Shown here in pieces: positions 1 through 8,982 of a stretch of 64,000 nt of DNA. The notes under the pieces are model-generated. The model was not told the DNA's origin. It saw only the letters and a program-made list of their open reading frames with translations, and searched no databases. The position numbers and the translations under genes are program-made. Every line of letters starts with the position of its first letter. The stretch's first letter is position 1. The stretch is from Acidipila sp. EB88 (GTDB lineage Bacteria; Acidobacteriota; Terriglobia; Terriglobales; Acidobacteriaceae). The stretch is from positions 1 through 64,000 of the forward strand of contig NZ_QWEV01000001.1 in the NCBI RefSeq assembly GCF_003858395.1. The letters are read 5' to 3'.

Positions 1-63
1 GCGCGGAGCGCCTCGGATAGCTCGGGCAGTAAGAAGACGACTTCGGCGTAACCCTTCGATAGA

Positions 64-489
64 TCAAATAGGCCCCATGCTCTCTCTCGAGAACTTGGAC
101 GCGAGTCGGCATCCAGCTCGACTTTGCTCGAGCTGATGCAAGAGTGAGTTGTAACGCTGACAAATTAGATTTCGATCTTCGGCAGCGGCCGTTAAGAGCG
201 TATGTATTTCCTTAGCTAACAAAGGCAATGCTTCGGCGCAAAGATCGTTCGATTGCTGGCGTCGGTGAATCAGGCTCTGTTGCTTCTCCCGAAGAGAACG
301 CTTGTCCCGTTCCAGCTCACCACGGCGTTGATCGAGCTCCCGCCCCGTTCGATCCAACTCCGCCCTTTTGCCCTTAAATAAAACAGGTTCGGTGCCGAAG
401 AAGCCGGAGTTTTTGTATTCAGCCTGGGCCTCATACAGGCGAGCTCGCTGCTCATTGAGTGACTTTGGCGCAGCTCCCAAGAATCCCAC
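64..489 (-). CDS. Coiled-coil C-terminal part of the third dynamin-like GTPase, out of frame with its N-terminal part
   Basis: This 141-codon frame is strongly helical and charged (repeated Arg/Glu/Gln/Leu between residues 10 and 75), as expected for the stalk of a dynamin-like protein. It opens with GTG directly after an in-frame TAA and overlaps the end of the upstream GTPase frame. In that frame the last 70 or so residues of the GTPase look like non-coding translation, whereas this frame looks like real protein. I read the two as one gene broken by a frameshift near 490-500. A second break is likely near 66-90: beyond the TGA at 64-66 the reading resumes in another frame as a protein-like stretch (LFDLSKGYAEVVFLLPELSE) to the window edge. 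A separate overlapping gene is the alternative. There is a weak purine-rich stretch 11 bases before the GTG. Confidence 0.5.
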   Translation of the reverse strand: MGFLGAAPKSLNEQRARLYEAQAEYKNSGFFGTEPVLFKGKRAELDRTGRELDQRRGELERDKRSLREKQQSLIHRRQQSNDLCAEALPLLAKEIHTLLTAAAEDRNLICQRYNSLLHQLEQSRAGCRLASKFSRESMGPI

Positions 490-1637
490 TTAAACCGCAT
501 CTCTTCTTCGAGCGAGACTATAGATAGGGTGCTGTCTGCCGCCTCCTTAAGCGTGGACCGAATCTCTATTGGCAAGTGTTCAAAGAAGCAATCCTTCGCA
601 AGGAGGACGGCGGCCACGGCGTTCCCTGTTCCAGAAAAGCGTTCAGCAGCGGACCTGAGGAGAGCAAACTCAGACTCCAGCGCCCCGTTTCTCGTGTTCA
701 AGGAGTCAAGCTCCCGGACAATGACAAGCCGTTTCGCAGCTGAAGCTTTTAAAACCTTTCGCCACTCCTCAAAAGCTACGTATATGGCATAGCCATCCGC
801 ATTGCCATCAACCAGATCCGCAAGTTGGCCCTCGAGAGCAGCGAGAAGGGCACCTCGATTGCTTCGCCGCAGCATGTCTTGGTCAGAGGCTCGAAAGCTT
901 TCAAGGGCCATTTTTGCAGAGATAGGTACTACCTGCTTCGGGCGTGAAATTAACCTGTCCACTCGCTGACAGATGGCCTCAATCGGATCCTCGTCTGGAT
1001 CAAGCTCATCCGTCTGATTAAGCGCAATGAGAAGCTTGCATCTTTCAGGTAGCCTTTGGATTTGTTCCAGGTCGCTCTTGCTCATCGGCTGCAAGGCAGA
1101 GGTGACCCAGACCGCTACTCTCGCCCGCTTCAGGAATCTCTGCGTGCCCAAGGTGTGTGACTCGATGATCGAGTTCAACCCCGGCGTGTCGACCAGCGTT
1201 GCACGCTCGAGGATCGCTGCGTCGACACCAACCTCTATGTGCGACCACGACTCCCTAAGGGGAGCCAGAGATGAATCTCCCTCTGCTGAGATCTGGCTTA
1301 AGGAATCCATGTCCCCGAACCACGCGTGGCGACCCTCTTTGAAAGCCTGGATGGCGGGTTTACCCAGACGGGGAGCCCGCAAGAGGGTTACGACCGCCGT
1401 CGAAGGTAGTACATGCATGGCAAGTAGCGGACGCTGCAAAAGTGCATTCAGCAACGTAGACTTACCGGCGTTGAAGGCGCCTAAGACTACAACCAGAGGA
1501 GGCAAGAGGACGTCATCGGCGGCTGAGCGGATCAGGTCGGCCGTTTCACGTAACTCAGGAAGCTCCCCTAAACGATCAGCAGCGTGCCTGAGAGCTCGGC
1601 TTATGTGAGTAGCGGTCGCAGGAACCAGATTCTCCAT
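270..1637 (-). CDS. Dynamin-like GTPase (third of the operon), probably frameshifted
   Basis: The GTPase core is intact. The P-loop GAFNAGKS lies at about residues 53-60, a G3 motif DTPGLNS follows near residue 148, and a G4 motif NQTD lies near residue 207. Proteins of this family hydrolyse GTP to drive self-assembly on membranes. After about residue 380 the composition turns irregular up to the stop, while another frame (64-489) encodes a convincing coiled coil, so the gene is probably frameshifted at about 490-500. No hydrophobic membrane paddle is visible in this frame, unlike the two upstream paralogues. It starts 5 bases after the stop of the small GGHD-repeat gene and belongs to the same minus-strand operon. 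Confidence 0.8.
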   Translation of the reverse strand: MENLVPATATHISRALRHAADRLGELPELRETADLIRSAADDVLLPPLVVVLGAFNAGKSTLLNALLQRPLLAMHVLPSTAVVTLLRAPRLGKPAIQAFKEGRHAWFGDMDSLSQISAEGDSSLAPLRESWSHIEVGVDAAILERATLVDTPGLNSIIESHTLGTQRFLKRARVAVWVTSALQPMSKSDLEQIQRLPERCKLLIALNQTDELDPDEDPIEAICQRVDRLISRPKQVVPISAKMALESFRASDQDMLRRSNRGALLAALEGQLADLVDGNADGYAIYVAFEEWRKVLKASAAKRLVIVRELDSLNTRNGALESEFALLRSAAERFSGTGNAVAAVLLAKDCFFEHLPIEIRSTLKEAADSTLSIVSLEEEMRFKWDSWELRQSHSMSSELACMRPRLNTKTPASSAPNLFYLRAKGRSWIERGGSSINAVVSWNGTSVLFGRSNRA

Positions 1638-1642
1638 TTCGG

Positions 1643-2068
1643 CTAAAAGATGAAGTCGGGAAAGTTGTAGTCGCTGCTATGCACGAGCGGATCCTCAAAA
1701 TGCATTACAGTCTCGAACCCGCCGCCGTGCGGGATGCTGCTGCTTACCAGCACTCCTGCATTGTCGAGTAGGTCGTGGCCGCCATGCACATTTCCACTCA
1801 ACGAGCCCAAAGGATGCATTTCTCCAGTGTAGAGCTGCGTGTGCCCGTGTCCATCCGGGATACTTCTCTCGACTACTTGCCCGTCTAGGGTCACGTCGTG
1901 GCCGCCCATTGCATTTGATCTCACGGTCTGGTGCAGACCATCAGCGGTAAACACGTCGATCTGATCCTGGAAATGAACGTCCGTCGAAGTGAGATGACCA
2001 TTCTCGAAATATTCGGTAAGCAGACCTTCATGGATGGCTTGATGGATGTCGTTAAATTCGGAACTCAT
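1643..2068 (-). CDS. Small His/Gly-rich repeat protein within the GTPase operon
   Basis: A 141-residue protein of unknown function. Its second half contains two imperfect repeats of about 37-40 residues, each opening GGHD and continuing with a Val/Ser/Ile-Pro segment (ERSIPDGHGH in the first, SSSIPHGGGF in the second) and an E/D-x-PL ending. The repeats are rich in His, Gly and Asp, suggesting a beta-rich or metal-binding fold; that is inference. There is no signal peptide or membrane segment. The ATG at 2068 overlaps the 3-prime end of the upstream GTPase gene by 17 bases and is preceded by GGAGGG about 11 bases upstream; the downstream GTPase starts 5 bases after its stop. This tight packing suggests it works with the GTPases, perhaps as a partner or regulator. 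Confidence 0.75.
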   Translation of the reverse strand: MSSEFNDIHQAIHEGLLTEYFENGHLTSTDVHFQDQIDVFTADGLHQTVRSNAMGGHDVTLDGQVVERSIPDGHGHTQLYTGEMHPLGSLSGNVHGGHDLLDNAGVLVSSSIPHGGGFETVMHFEDPLVHSSDYNFPDFIF

Positions 2069-3836
2069 GTGAGACAGCGCCCTCCGCTCCTTGAACTCTT
2101 GAAATGATTCCTTGCAGTTCGTCTAAAATCTCTGCGTACTTGGGTTGTTGAAAGCTTGTCCATTGATCATCGAGCACCGACCTCGCGACAATCTCTCCTC
2201 TGGCGGCATGAACTTCTGCTTCTGCAAGCCTTCGGTACTGTTCTTCTGCAGCTGCTCCTAACGCCTGGAACTGCACGCGGATTGAATCCAGAACCGAGGA
2301 GCGAAATGCGTCGTGGCTCGCACAGAGCGCAGCACGTACACCGGGGATGAGTGTCTGTTTATCGCGTTCGGTAGACCCTTTCAGTAGCTTGTCTTGCAGG
2401 AATGGTAGTCCAACAAGACCGATGAGAGGAAACATTGCGAAACCGACTGCTTGAGCGGCGACCATGGCCAATCCCGCAATCGCACCGGCCTTGATCTGCG
2501 CAGAGGCAAACTCCGGCGGAACAGTCATTTCGATGGCTCCGGCCTGTTTATCGATGGATACAGCACCCAGTCGCAGGAGCGGCACTTCTGTGTGGAACTC
2601 GCGGCCTAGTGCGTCCGTGAGACCGCAATTGACTTGATGGAACAGCTTCTGAAGAACGGGCGTACGCGAATCCACCCACATCTTCAGACGGCGTTTCACG
2701 GTTAGTGGCACCTGACCTACTGCCTGACGAAAGTCGCGGCCCCCATAGTTTTGCAGCTGATCAAGGATTTCTTCTTCCATGGTTTCGCGGAGACAATCCA
2801 TCGACTTTGCCGTCATCGCTAGCAGTTCTTCCTCGCGATCACGCAGCCAGATGGCCAGTCGTTGCACCTTCTTGAGGCGCTCTTCAAATACGTGCGAAAG
2901 CCTGCTCACTTCCAGTTGTAGTTGATCCTGCTTGAGCGTAGAGAGACGGAGTCGATCCTCTACTATGCCTCTGAGCCTGTTCACTATTGAGAGAAGGCGC
3001 GACCTGAATCGGTCGACGCGTTCTTCTGAGTGCTGACTCCTGTTGATTGTCTCTAAAAGCCATCGCTCTAATGATGCAAAGCCTGTGCCCTCATCGGAGC
3101 CACCAGATTGTGCCTCCTTGGCAGAGATCGCGATCACATCGCAGTTTTCGCCAACGCTTTCTCGAATTCTGCGACCGGCAAGTCGAACTGCGTCACCTCT
3201 TTCCTCAACCTCAAGAAGATCTATAAAATTTGCAAGAAAGAGAAGCCTCGAAACGTCAGCCTGCATGACTGTGGTCTGCAGGAAGTCCATCTCCGATTGC
3301 GTGACAGGGGTGGTGGAGTCTAGGAGAAAAAGCACGGCGTCGGCACGGGGGACATAGTGATACGTGACCTCCACCCTTTGCTTGTTTAGATCTGAAACCC
3401 CCGGAGTGTCCACGAAGACCGCTCCCGTTTCGAGCAAAGGATGTGGATAGCCGACGTCGACGAAGCTGATCCGTGACAGGTCGGCTTCGCTGCCGATGTA
3501 CTGTTCCATCGCATCCTTGCTCCAGGGCAGTTCTTCTGGGGAGCCTTCGTTATAAAAGACCCGGACATAAGGCTCCCTGGCGTAGCGCAACACGGTGATG
3601 ACCGATGTCGTCGGCAGTACTCCGACTGGAAGAGTTCTTATGCCAAACAAGGCGTTGAGAACTGAAGTCTTCCCGCGATTGAACTCTCCGAGAACAACAA
3701 CTTTAAAAGGATCCTTCAGGTCCTCGGCCCACTCATTTAGTTCGCCCACCTCACTCAACGCGCCCAATGATCGCGCAATCACCTGTGCACGTGAAGCATT
3801 CTCAGCGAGGCTTTGCAAAGCTCCACTTTGCTTCAC
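2052..3836 (-). CDS. Dynamin-like GTPase (second of the operon)
   Basis: A 594-residue member of the bacterial dynamin-like family. The P-loop GEFNRGKTS begins at about residue 50, the switch region carries DTPGVSD near residue 142, and a G4-like motif NFID follows near residue 204. A long charged helical region comes after the GTPase domain. A hydrophobic hairpin at about residues 452-485 (AIAGLAMVAAQAVGFAMFPL and following) is what one expects of the membrane-inserting paddle. The start is GTG at 3836, overlapping the TAG stop of the preceding GTPase in the form TAGTG, a sign of translational coupling. Two different GTPases made from coupled genes recall paired bacterial dynamins that form hetero-oligomers; that comparison is inference. 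Confidence 0.88.
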   Translation of the reverse strand: MKQSGALQSLAENASRAQVIARSLGALSEVGELNEWAEDLKDPFKVVVLGEFNRGKTSVLNALFGIRTLPVGVLPTTSVITVLRYAREPYVRVFYNEGSPEELPWSKDAMEQYIGSEADLSRISFVDVGYPHPLLETGAVFVDTPGVSDLNKQRVEVTYHYVPRADAVLFLLDSTTPVTQSEMDFLQTTVMQADVSRLLFLANFIDLLEVEERGDAVRLAGRRIRESVGENCDVIAISAKEAQSGGSDEGTGFASLERWLLETINRSQHSEERVDRFRSRLLSIVNRLRGIVEDRLRLSTLKQDQLQLEVSRLSHVFEERLKKVQRLAIWLRDREEELLAMTAKSMDCLRETMEEEILDQLQNYGGRDFRQAVGQVPLTVKRRLKMWVDSRTPVLQKLFHQVNCGLTDALGREFHTEVPLLRLGAVSIDKQAGAIEMTVPPEFASAQIKAGAIAGLAMVAAQAVGFAMFPLIGLVGLPFLQDKLLKGSTERDKQTLIPGVRAALCASHDAFRSSVLDSIRVQFQALGAAAEEQYRRLAEAEVHAARGEIVARSVLDDQWTSFQQPKYAEILDELQGIISRVQGAEGAVSHEFRI

Positions 3837-5680
3837 TATCGTCTACCTCGCTCCAGGCCGTGACGCACTTCACCTACACGAGTCTCAAGGGACTGTAACC
3901 TGGCATATTCTGAAGCGCGATCAGCTTCGGCTGCGCGGATCCGAGCAAGAGAAGCGGTGTGAACAGCCTTGAGGTCGGCCAATCGACCCTCGAAGCTGGC
4001 TTCCAGAGCCTGAATGACATCCGAGACCTTCATGGCCCACGCATGTTCGAATCGCTTGAGAGTGTTTGGAATCGTAGATCTGTAACGCTCCTCCAGGGAT
4101 AAGCGTACTTTGGCCATCATCTCTTCTCTTCTTCTGTTCTCCAGCCAATCCAAAATGCGCCCCCCTCCGAACCAGCCAGTAGCGATGGCAAAAGGGAATG
4201 CGATTGGAATAAAGATCAGCCCCATAGCAGCGGCCCCGGCTCGAATCAGAAACTGGTGTTCGCCCGTCAGCAAAGGCTCTTCGAGAGTTTGTGCGATTTC
4301 GGAGGAACATTTAAAGCCAAATATCTCCGGTCCCAGGCCCGAGAGAATTAGAGCTTCGCTAATCTGCGCATGAGATGACTCTAGCGAGCTTCGCATTGCG
4401 GCTTCTTGCCAGTCGTTAAGCTTCACATGGAGCAATCTTTGGAGACTCGCAACTTCTTCCTCTATCCGCTGCTGGATCTGCTCGCTGCTCAATTCTTTGT
4501 AGCCCTGCCTCAAGACACCTATCGCGACGTCGGCCACTTTGTGAAGCTCGCCACGTAGCTTCAGGGCGATGTCCCTGCCTCCCTGCTCCAAATTCCTTCT
4601 GAGACGGGCTATCTCGGACGAGAAAGCTGTGGCACCCTCTTTCCACCGATGATTGGCTTCCGTCTCCGCCGCCAGCAGTCCGGGCAGGTCCGAACCTAGC
4701 AGCGTTTTGTGGCAGGTGAGAGGTCCTGTAATCAACTGCTCACAAAGGCGCAAGCCTTGCATGCGGGGCCTTGTCAGTTTGGAGTCCATTCTCTCAAAGA
4801 GTAGAAAGTGAGCTAGATCTTCCTCAAACGTCCTGAATCGAGCTTCCCACTCGAGATCTTCCTGTTGCTGCAACCGAGCGCGTAAGACTGCACGAGCGGA
4901 TACTGAATACAGCTTGGCTCCTGGCGCAATCGAGGCCAGACGCTGCGAGATCACACTCGTCACTTCTTGAAGTTCCGATTCATTCAGCCTGTCTGAGTGG
5001 TTAAGCACGAAGAACAGCTTGCTGATATCAGCGCTTAGCACGCGATCACGGAGAAAGTTCATCTCAGTCTCTGTCAAAGCCTGCCTGGCCGATAGAAGAA
5101 AAACGACAGCATCTGAACGGGGGATGATGTCAAACGTGATCTGTTCCCTCATCGGGTCGAGGTCGTTGGTGCCAGGCGTATCTAACAGACGAACACCCTG
5201 GTGTTCAACACCAAAAGGGTGGCGAATGACCACCCTTTCAATTTTTTGCAACTGTGTTAGACGTTGTTGAAACTCTCGCCTCTCGCTGTCATCGTCTGCG
5301 GGTTCAACCGGTGCGATGAGGCTGTTAAACTCGGCTGCCGAGATAGAAGCTTCTTCGCTCCCATCACGATAACAAAGGAGAAATTCAGTTGCGCCACCAT
5401 GAACGATTTCGGTCAGGACAGTAGTGGTCGGAGCTACGGAGGAAGGGAGAATCTTTGCCCCCATCAACGCGTTGATGAAGGTTGACTTGCCGCGCGAGAA
5501 CTCCCCAACTACAGCGATCTGAAAATCGTCAGAATCCAAGTTGCTACGAATTGCGGAGAGAGCTTGTTGAATGCTCGCTGCATCAAGTTGAGCGGCCATC
5601 TCGGAAAGACTTTGGAGAAGAAATCGAATCCGTTCACGCTCCTCCGCAAAAAGAAGGAGATCCAGGTGCGATGTTTTCAC
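3836..5680 (-). CDS. Dynamin-like GTPase (first of the operon)
   Basis: A 614-residue bacterial dynamin-like protein. The P-loop GEFSRGKST is at residues 59-67, DTPGTND follows near residue 167, and the G4 motif NHSD is near residue 228. The middle is a long helical bundle. A strongly hydrophobic hairpin (about residues 475-505, with GLIFIPIAFPFAIATGWFGG) is a likely membrane paddle, and the last 100 residues are again coiled coil. It is the promoter-proximal gene of the minus-strand operon; the 70 or so bases before it should hold the promoter, though I see no clear sigma-70 boxes. Likely roles for the family are membrane remodelling, stress repair or phage defence; nothing here decides between them. 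Confidence 0.88.
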   Translation of the reverse strand: MKTSHLDLLLFAEERERIRFLLQSLSEMAAQLDAASIQQALSAIRSNLDSDDFQIAVVGEFSRGKSTFINALMGAKILPSSVAPTTTVLTEIVHGGATEFLLCYRDGSEEASISAAEFNSLIAPVEPADDDSERREFQQRLTQLQKIERVVIRHPFGVEHQGVRLLDTPGTNDLDPMREQITFDIIPRSDAVVFLLSARQALTETEMNFLRDRVLSADISKLFFVLNHSDRLNESELQEVTSVISQRLASIAPGAKLYSVSARAVLRARLQQQEDLEWEARFRTFEEDLAHFLLFERMDSKLTRPRMQGLRLCEQLITGPLTCHKTLLGSDLPGLLAAETEANHRWKEGATAFSSEIARLRRNLEQGGRDIALKLRGELHKVADVAIGVLRQGYKELSSEQIQQRIEEEVASLQRLLHVKLNDWQEAAMRSSLESSHAQISEALILSGLGPEIFGFKCSSEIAQTLEEPLLTGEHQFLIRAGAAAMGLIFIPIAFPFAIATGWFGGGRILDWLENRRREEMMAKVRLSLEERYRSTIPNTLKRFEHAWAMKVSDVIQALEASFEGRLADLKAVHTASLARIRAAEADRASEYARLQSLETRVGEVRHGLERGRR

Positions 5681-5754
5681 TCAGCGACTCCTCTTCATGA
5701 CTTTTAACAGATTTTTCTATTGTTCAGCGCGGATGAATGAAAATCGCTGCCAAG

Positions 5755-6283
5755 CTATTCAGTACCAATTGCAACTGCTATGCGTTTCTGTTCAAGATCA
5801 GCTCGAGGTTCATCCATGTACAGCAGGACGAACTGGTAAGGGCTCGCCAAGCTCTCCTGAAGCACGAAGGAGCACGCCGCTACGTTGTTCCTATGGGTGC
5901 AGAGAATAATGGCGCCGGGATTGTCGTCCGGGAATGCGCCTGAGCTACAGCCATGATTCGACCATACCTGCCCATTCGCCGATGGCCTGTCGGGTCAAGA
6001 TCTACTGGATTCAGGTCGATCGACACGCATCGCTGCAGAAGGGATCCGTAGAGGACCAAGCCGACGTAACAATGTTTGGACTCGCGTACTTCTGGCACTC
6101 CCAGTCAGGGAAGTAAAATGCGCAGAGTTCCAGAAGGAACGCTTGCGACTCGGATGACCCAGTAACGCACTCTGAAGTTAGTGCTCGAATAGCCGTCAAA
6201 TAGCCGGCTGCACCCGATTCCCTTCGGGCTTCAGGAGTGCGGCTGCCATCTCTCCCCCTAAGGTCAGTGATCGACGTCATCAT
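5755..6283 (-). pseudogene. Decayed DUF1016/YhcG-like PD-(D/E)XK nuclease
   Basis: Three successive minus-strand frames carry pieces that line up in order with the C-terminal nuclease domain of the YhcG family. First comes QAFLLELCAFYF (compare the family's FLLELGxGFAFVGRQ), then LVLYGSLLQRCVSIDL (compare LLFYHxxLRCYVxIELK), then FPDDNPGAIILCTHRNN (compare DDNPTIGLILCK), ending at a TAG at 5755-5757. The catalytic E-x-K has become D-L-N and at least two frame changes separate the parts, so no active enzyme can be made. The family match is from memory of its consensus and is moderately secure. Confidence 0.5.
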
Positions 6284-7075
6284 TTGCTGCCACGGCGATC
6301 CTCCGCTCCGATCAAAGAAAGCGCTTGAACGTTCGTATCGGGGAGTGCCTTAGCAGTATCTTGATTTCTCGAGGCGGCACCGGCCAAACGTCACAGTGTG
6401 GCGCAGACGTTGCGCAGGTCATGGGACCGGAGCGGTCGATCCCGACTTCCCTAACCGCAGCAGTGAGGAACGCCCAGATGACCAGCCATTCATTTTTCCC
6501 TAACCTTATCGCCCTTGAGATGGAGCGCAGCAACGGTCGGCCTCCACCGTTCCCGCCGCTAGCCAGGCATGAATATCGTGCTTCAACCAAATAAATCTGC
6601 TAGGGTCCGGATCAGGCTCCCTCTTGGGGAAGGAGGCGATCACCCAGTTGCTCTCCCGTATCTGAGTATCTTCAACGATGAGTGGTGCCAAGGCCCTGCA
6701 ATTCCCTCTCTGTTCTTTCCTCAGCCACGTCTCGCAAGCGGGCGCCGTCTGCCGGAGGTTCGGGATCTTGGTGAGGCTCGCGACGTCCCGGCCGATCCCA
6801 GCCACCCCGCCTCGCCTCGCCTCCTTAACCATCTTCCCGAACGACTGCGAGCCAGACGTTTGCAATCGAGGCGCTAGCGCTGCTCCAGAGTGGGCCAAGC
6901 TGCAGCATTCAACTCCCCATTCGCTTCCCTTCGGCAGTACCCAGACGGCATAGTGGCGACCTGCCCACTAGGCCTGCCTGGATACACAGAGAACAACTCC
7001 GGGCCGTAGTTTCGCGAAACATGAACAGTCCCACGCTTTGTTTTGGTCGCTTGATCATAGGTTCCCGGATGCCAG
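6284..7075. other. About 800 bases without a recognisable gene
   Basis: Open frames exist on both strands but none has a ribosome binding site, a known motif or consistent composition. On the minus strand a stretch at about 6510-6890 reads partly protein-like (for example WLKHDIHAWLA) but shifts frame repeatedly, so it may be another decayed gene. No tRNA-like or other RNA structure was noticed. Confidence 0.5.
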
Positions 7076-8101
7076 CTACAGCCCGAGCTTCCCCGCTGCG
7101 GTCTGCCGCAGTTTCTTGCCTTCGCGGATGTAGCGACGGACCATGGCGAGCGAGCGATGCCCGGTTTGCTGCATGATCTCGAGCTCGGTTGCGCCCTTGA
7201 GATACGCCTGGGTTGCGAAGCCGGCGCGCAGAGAATGGCCGCCATAGTGCTTCGCGGCCAACCCGGCCCGTTTGACCGAGCGCTGCACGATGACCCCGAT
7301 CGAATCCTTATCGAGGGCCATCCCCACGTTGCCGTGGCGATCGACCCGGCGGAAGACCCGGCCCTCGGTGAGGTTGGCCCGCTCGAGCCAGCTTTTCAGC
7401 GCGCGGACCGGGCAGGTCTCGGGGTGTTGCCCAAGCGGGATCTCCACTTCCCTGCCCTCGCCCTCCTGGTCGGTCTTGGAGCGCTCGAGCCGGATCGTGA
7501 TGCCGGTTTTGTGCCACTCGAGCTTGTCTATCGATAAGGTAGCCACTTCCGACCGGCGGAGCCCGCCTGAAAACCCAACCAGCAGCAACGCCCGGTCGCG
7601 GGCGGCAAGCAGTCCGCCCTCGAGATGATCGAGGACCCGGATGAGCTGGGTGACCGAGAGCGGCTCTTTTGCTTTCTGCGAGGTCCCGAGCGTCCGGCGG
7701 ATGCCGTGCAGGGTGTCGGCGACCAGGCGATGCGAGAGGTTGGCTGGCGACGGGTGGTCGGCTTCCCCGTGGACCGCCGAGATCGCGGTCAATCGACGGG
7801 TGATGGTGGCAGGTTTGTGGGTCGCGCCGAGCGCGGCCAGGTAAAGGGCGACCGTCGCGGGTTCCGCCGGGAGCGACTGGAGGCCGTGCTCCCCGCACCA
7901 TGCCGCGAAGTGCCGCCAGTCCGCGGCATAGGCGCGGCGGGTCGCCGGGGATTTGGCGGCTCGTACATACTGGTTGGCTGCCTCGGCCGTGCGCCAGAGG
8001 GGATCGTCCGGAGCCAGCTCCGGGAGAGAGGGCTTCGTGCCGGCGAGTGCGAACGGTGAAGAACGCAAATGCGAGGGTCGATCCAGGTCCACTTCGTCCA
8101 T
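7076..8101 (-). CDS. Tyrosine recombinase (XerC/D-like integrase)
   Basis: A phage-integrase-family recombinase of 341 residues. The N-terminal SAM-like core-binding domain contains SPATRRAYAADWRHFAAWC. The catalytic domain has the first Arg in GGLRRSE, a Lys in RSKTDQEG, the box HSLRAG, the second His in TGHRS and the nucleophile in RRYIRE, so all essential residues are present. The ATG at 8101 is preceded by GGGAG six bases upstream and is preferred to an ATG 27 codons earlier, because that extension (GSACYRRLRGRKGPTERECA) looks non-coding. It lies next to the partition and replication region, so a role in resolving plasmid multimers or in site-specific integration is likely. The neighbouring gene at 8273 is divergent. 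Confidence 0.9.
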   Translation of the reverse strand: MDEVDLDRPSHLRSSPFALAGTKPSLPELAPDDPLWRTAEAANQYVRAAKSPATRRAYAADWRHFAAWCGEHGLQSLPAEPATVALYLAALGATHKPATITRRLTAISAVHGEADHPSPANLSHRLVADTLHGIRRTLGTSQKAKEPLSVTQLIRVLDHLEGGLLAARDRALLLVGFSGGLRRSEVATLSIDKLEWHKTGITIRLERSKTDQEGEGREVEIPLGQHPETCPVRALKSWLERANLTEGRVFRRVDRHGNVGMALDKDSIGVIVQRSVKRAGLAAKHYGGHSLRAGFATQAYLKGATELEIMQQTGHRSLAMVRRYIREGKKLRQTAAGKLGL

Positions 8102-8272
8102 CGCGCACTCCCGTTCGGTAGGCCCTTTTCGGCCTCTCAGCCGACGATAGCACGCTGACCCCTGAGAAGTATCTCTTATCACGCATCAGAAATACACACC
8201 CCAGACACGCAATATTGGCAGGCCGGCCAACAATGAGGTAGCCTTGGGAGAGCTGATCTGGAGGGAGAAACC

Positions 8273-8857
8273 ATGTCCCGGACCGTGTCCTGGCGGCATC
8301 GGGCCGGCGCGATCGCCGAGCGGGTGCGGCATTCTGTGACCGAAAGCTGGACCCGGCGCGATCTCGAGCGGGTCTTCGCGGTCCAGCGCGTCACCGCCCA
8401 ATCCCTCATGCGCGCCATCGGCGAGGTCCAAAACATCGGCGGAACCTACCTGGTCTCCCGCGCCGCCCTGCTCCGCTACCTGGAAGCAGTCGACTCTGCG
8501 GACGACCTCACGGCTGCCCACCGCGAACGGCTCCTGTTCGCCGAACCTGTGCCTCGGCCGCGGTCGCTCAAGGTCGACCTCCCCGAGGACCTCCACGCCG
8601 TGATGCTCCGCGACCTTCCGCCTGAGATCCAGATCGAGCCCGGCCGGATCGAGATCCGCGGCGCCGATCCCGCTTCCCTGCTCCAGAACCTCTACCTGCT
8701 CGTACTGGCCCTGGAACAGGATCTCGGCTCCATCGAGGCCTCCCTTGAGGCGCCCCCTGTGCCCCGCCAGGTTCCGGAAGTAGACGAAATGCAGGAAATG
8801 TTCGAGCGATTGCGTCGCGATGAAAAGCGTCTAGCGAAACCTCAGATACAAGTGTAG
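8273..8857 (+). CDS. Conserved-type hypothetical protein, possibly DNA-binding
   Basis: A 194-residue protein with a strong ribosome binding site (GGAGGGAG) before its ATG. Residues 25-70 form a short helical segment with the look of a helix-turn-helix or excisionase-like fold (TRRDLERVFAVQRVTAQSLMRAIG, then GGTYLVSRAALLRYLE). The rest is acidic and helical with no motif I can name. It is divergent from the tyrosine recombinase with about 170 bases between the starts, an arrangement compatible with a recombination directionality factor or a regulator of the integrase. That function is a guess from context. Confidence 0.65.
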   Translation: MSRTVSWRHRAGAIAERVRHSVTESWTRRDLERVFAVQRVTAQSLMRAIGEVQNIGGTYLVSRAALLRYLEAVDSADDLTAAHRERLLFAEPVPRPRSLKVDLPEDLHAVMLRDLPPEIQIEPGRIEIRGADPASLLQNLYLLVLALEQDLGSIEASLEAPPVPRQVPEVDEMQEMFERLRRDEKRLAKPQIQV

Positions 8858-8982
8858 GGGGCGCCACGTCGACTCACAGCCCGTGGCACTCCGTTCAATA
8901 GCTTGCAGGAACAACGCTTCCGTGTTGAGCTTTGGGGTGGGATGATAGCGCTTGGGTGATGTAAACCCCGCATCTTTATACC

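Noticed and set aside
529-1608. Long plus-strand frames opposite the third GTPase gene
   Set aside because: They are shadows of the minus-strand gene: no ribosome binding sites, and Ser/Arg-rich composition typical of antisense frames.
7308-8186. A 292-codon minus-strand frame overlapping the tyrosine recombinase
   Set aside because: Arg/Pro/Gly-rich translation of GC-rich DNA in the wrong frame; the recombinase frame has all catalytic motifs.
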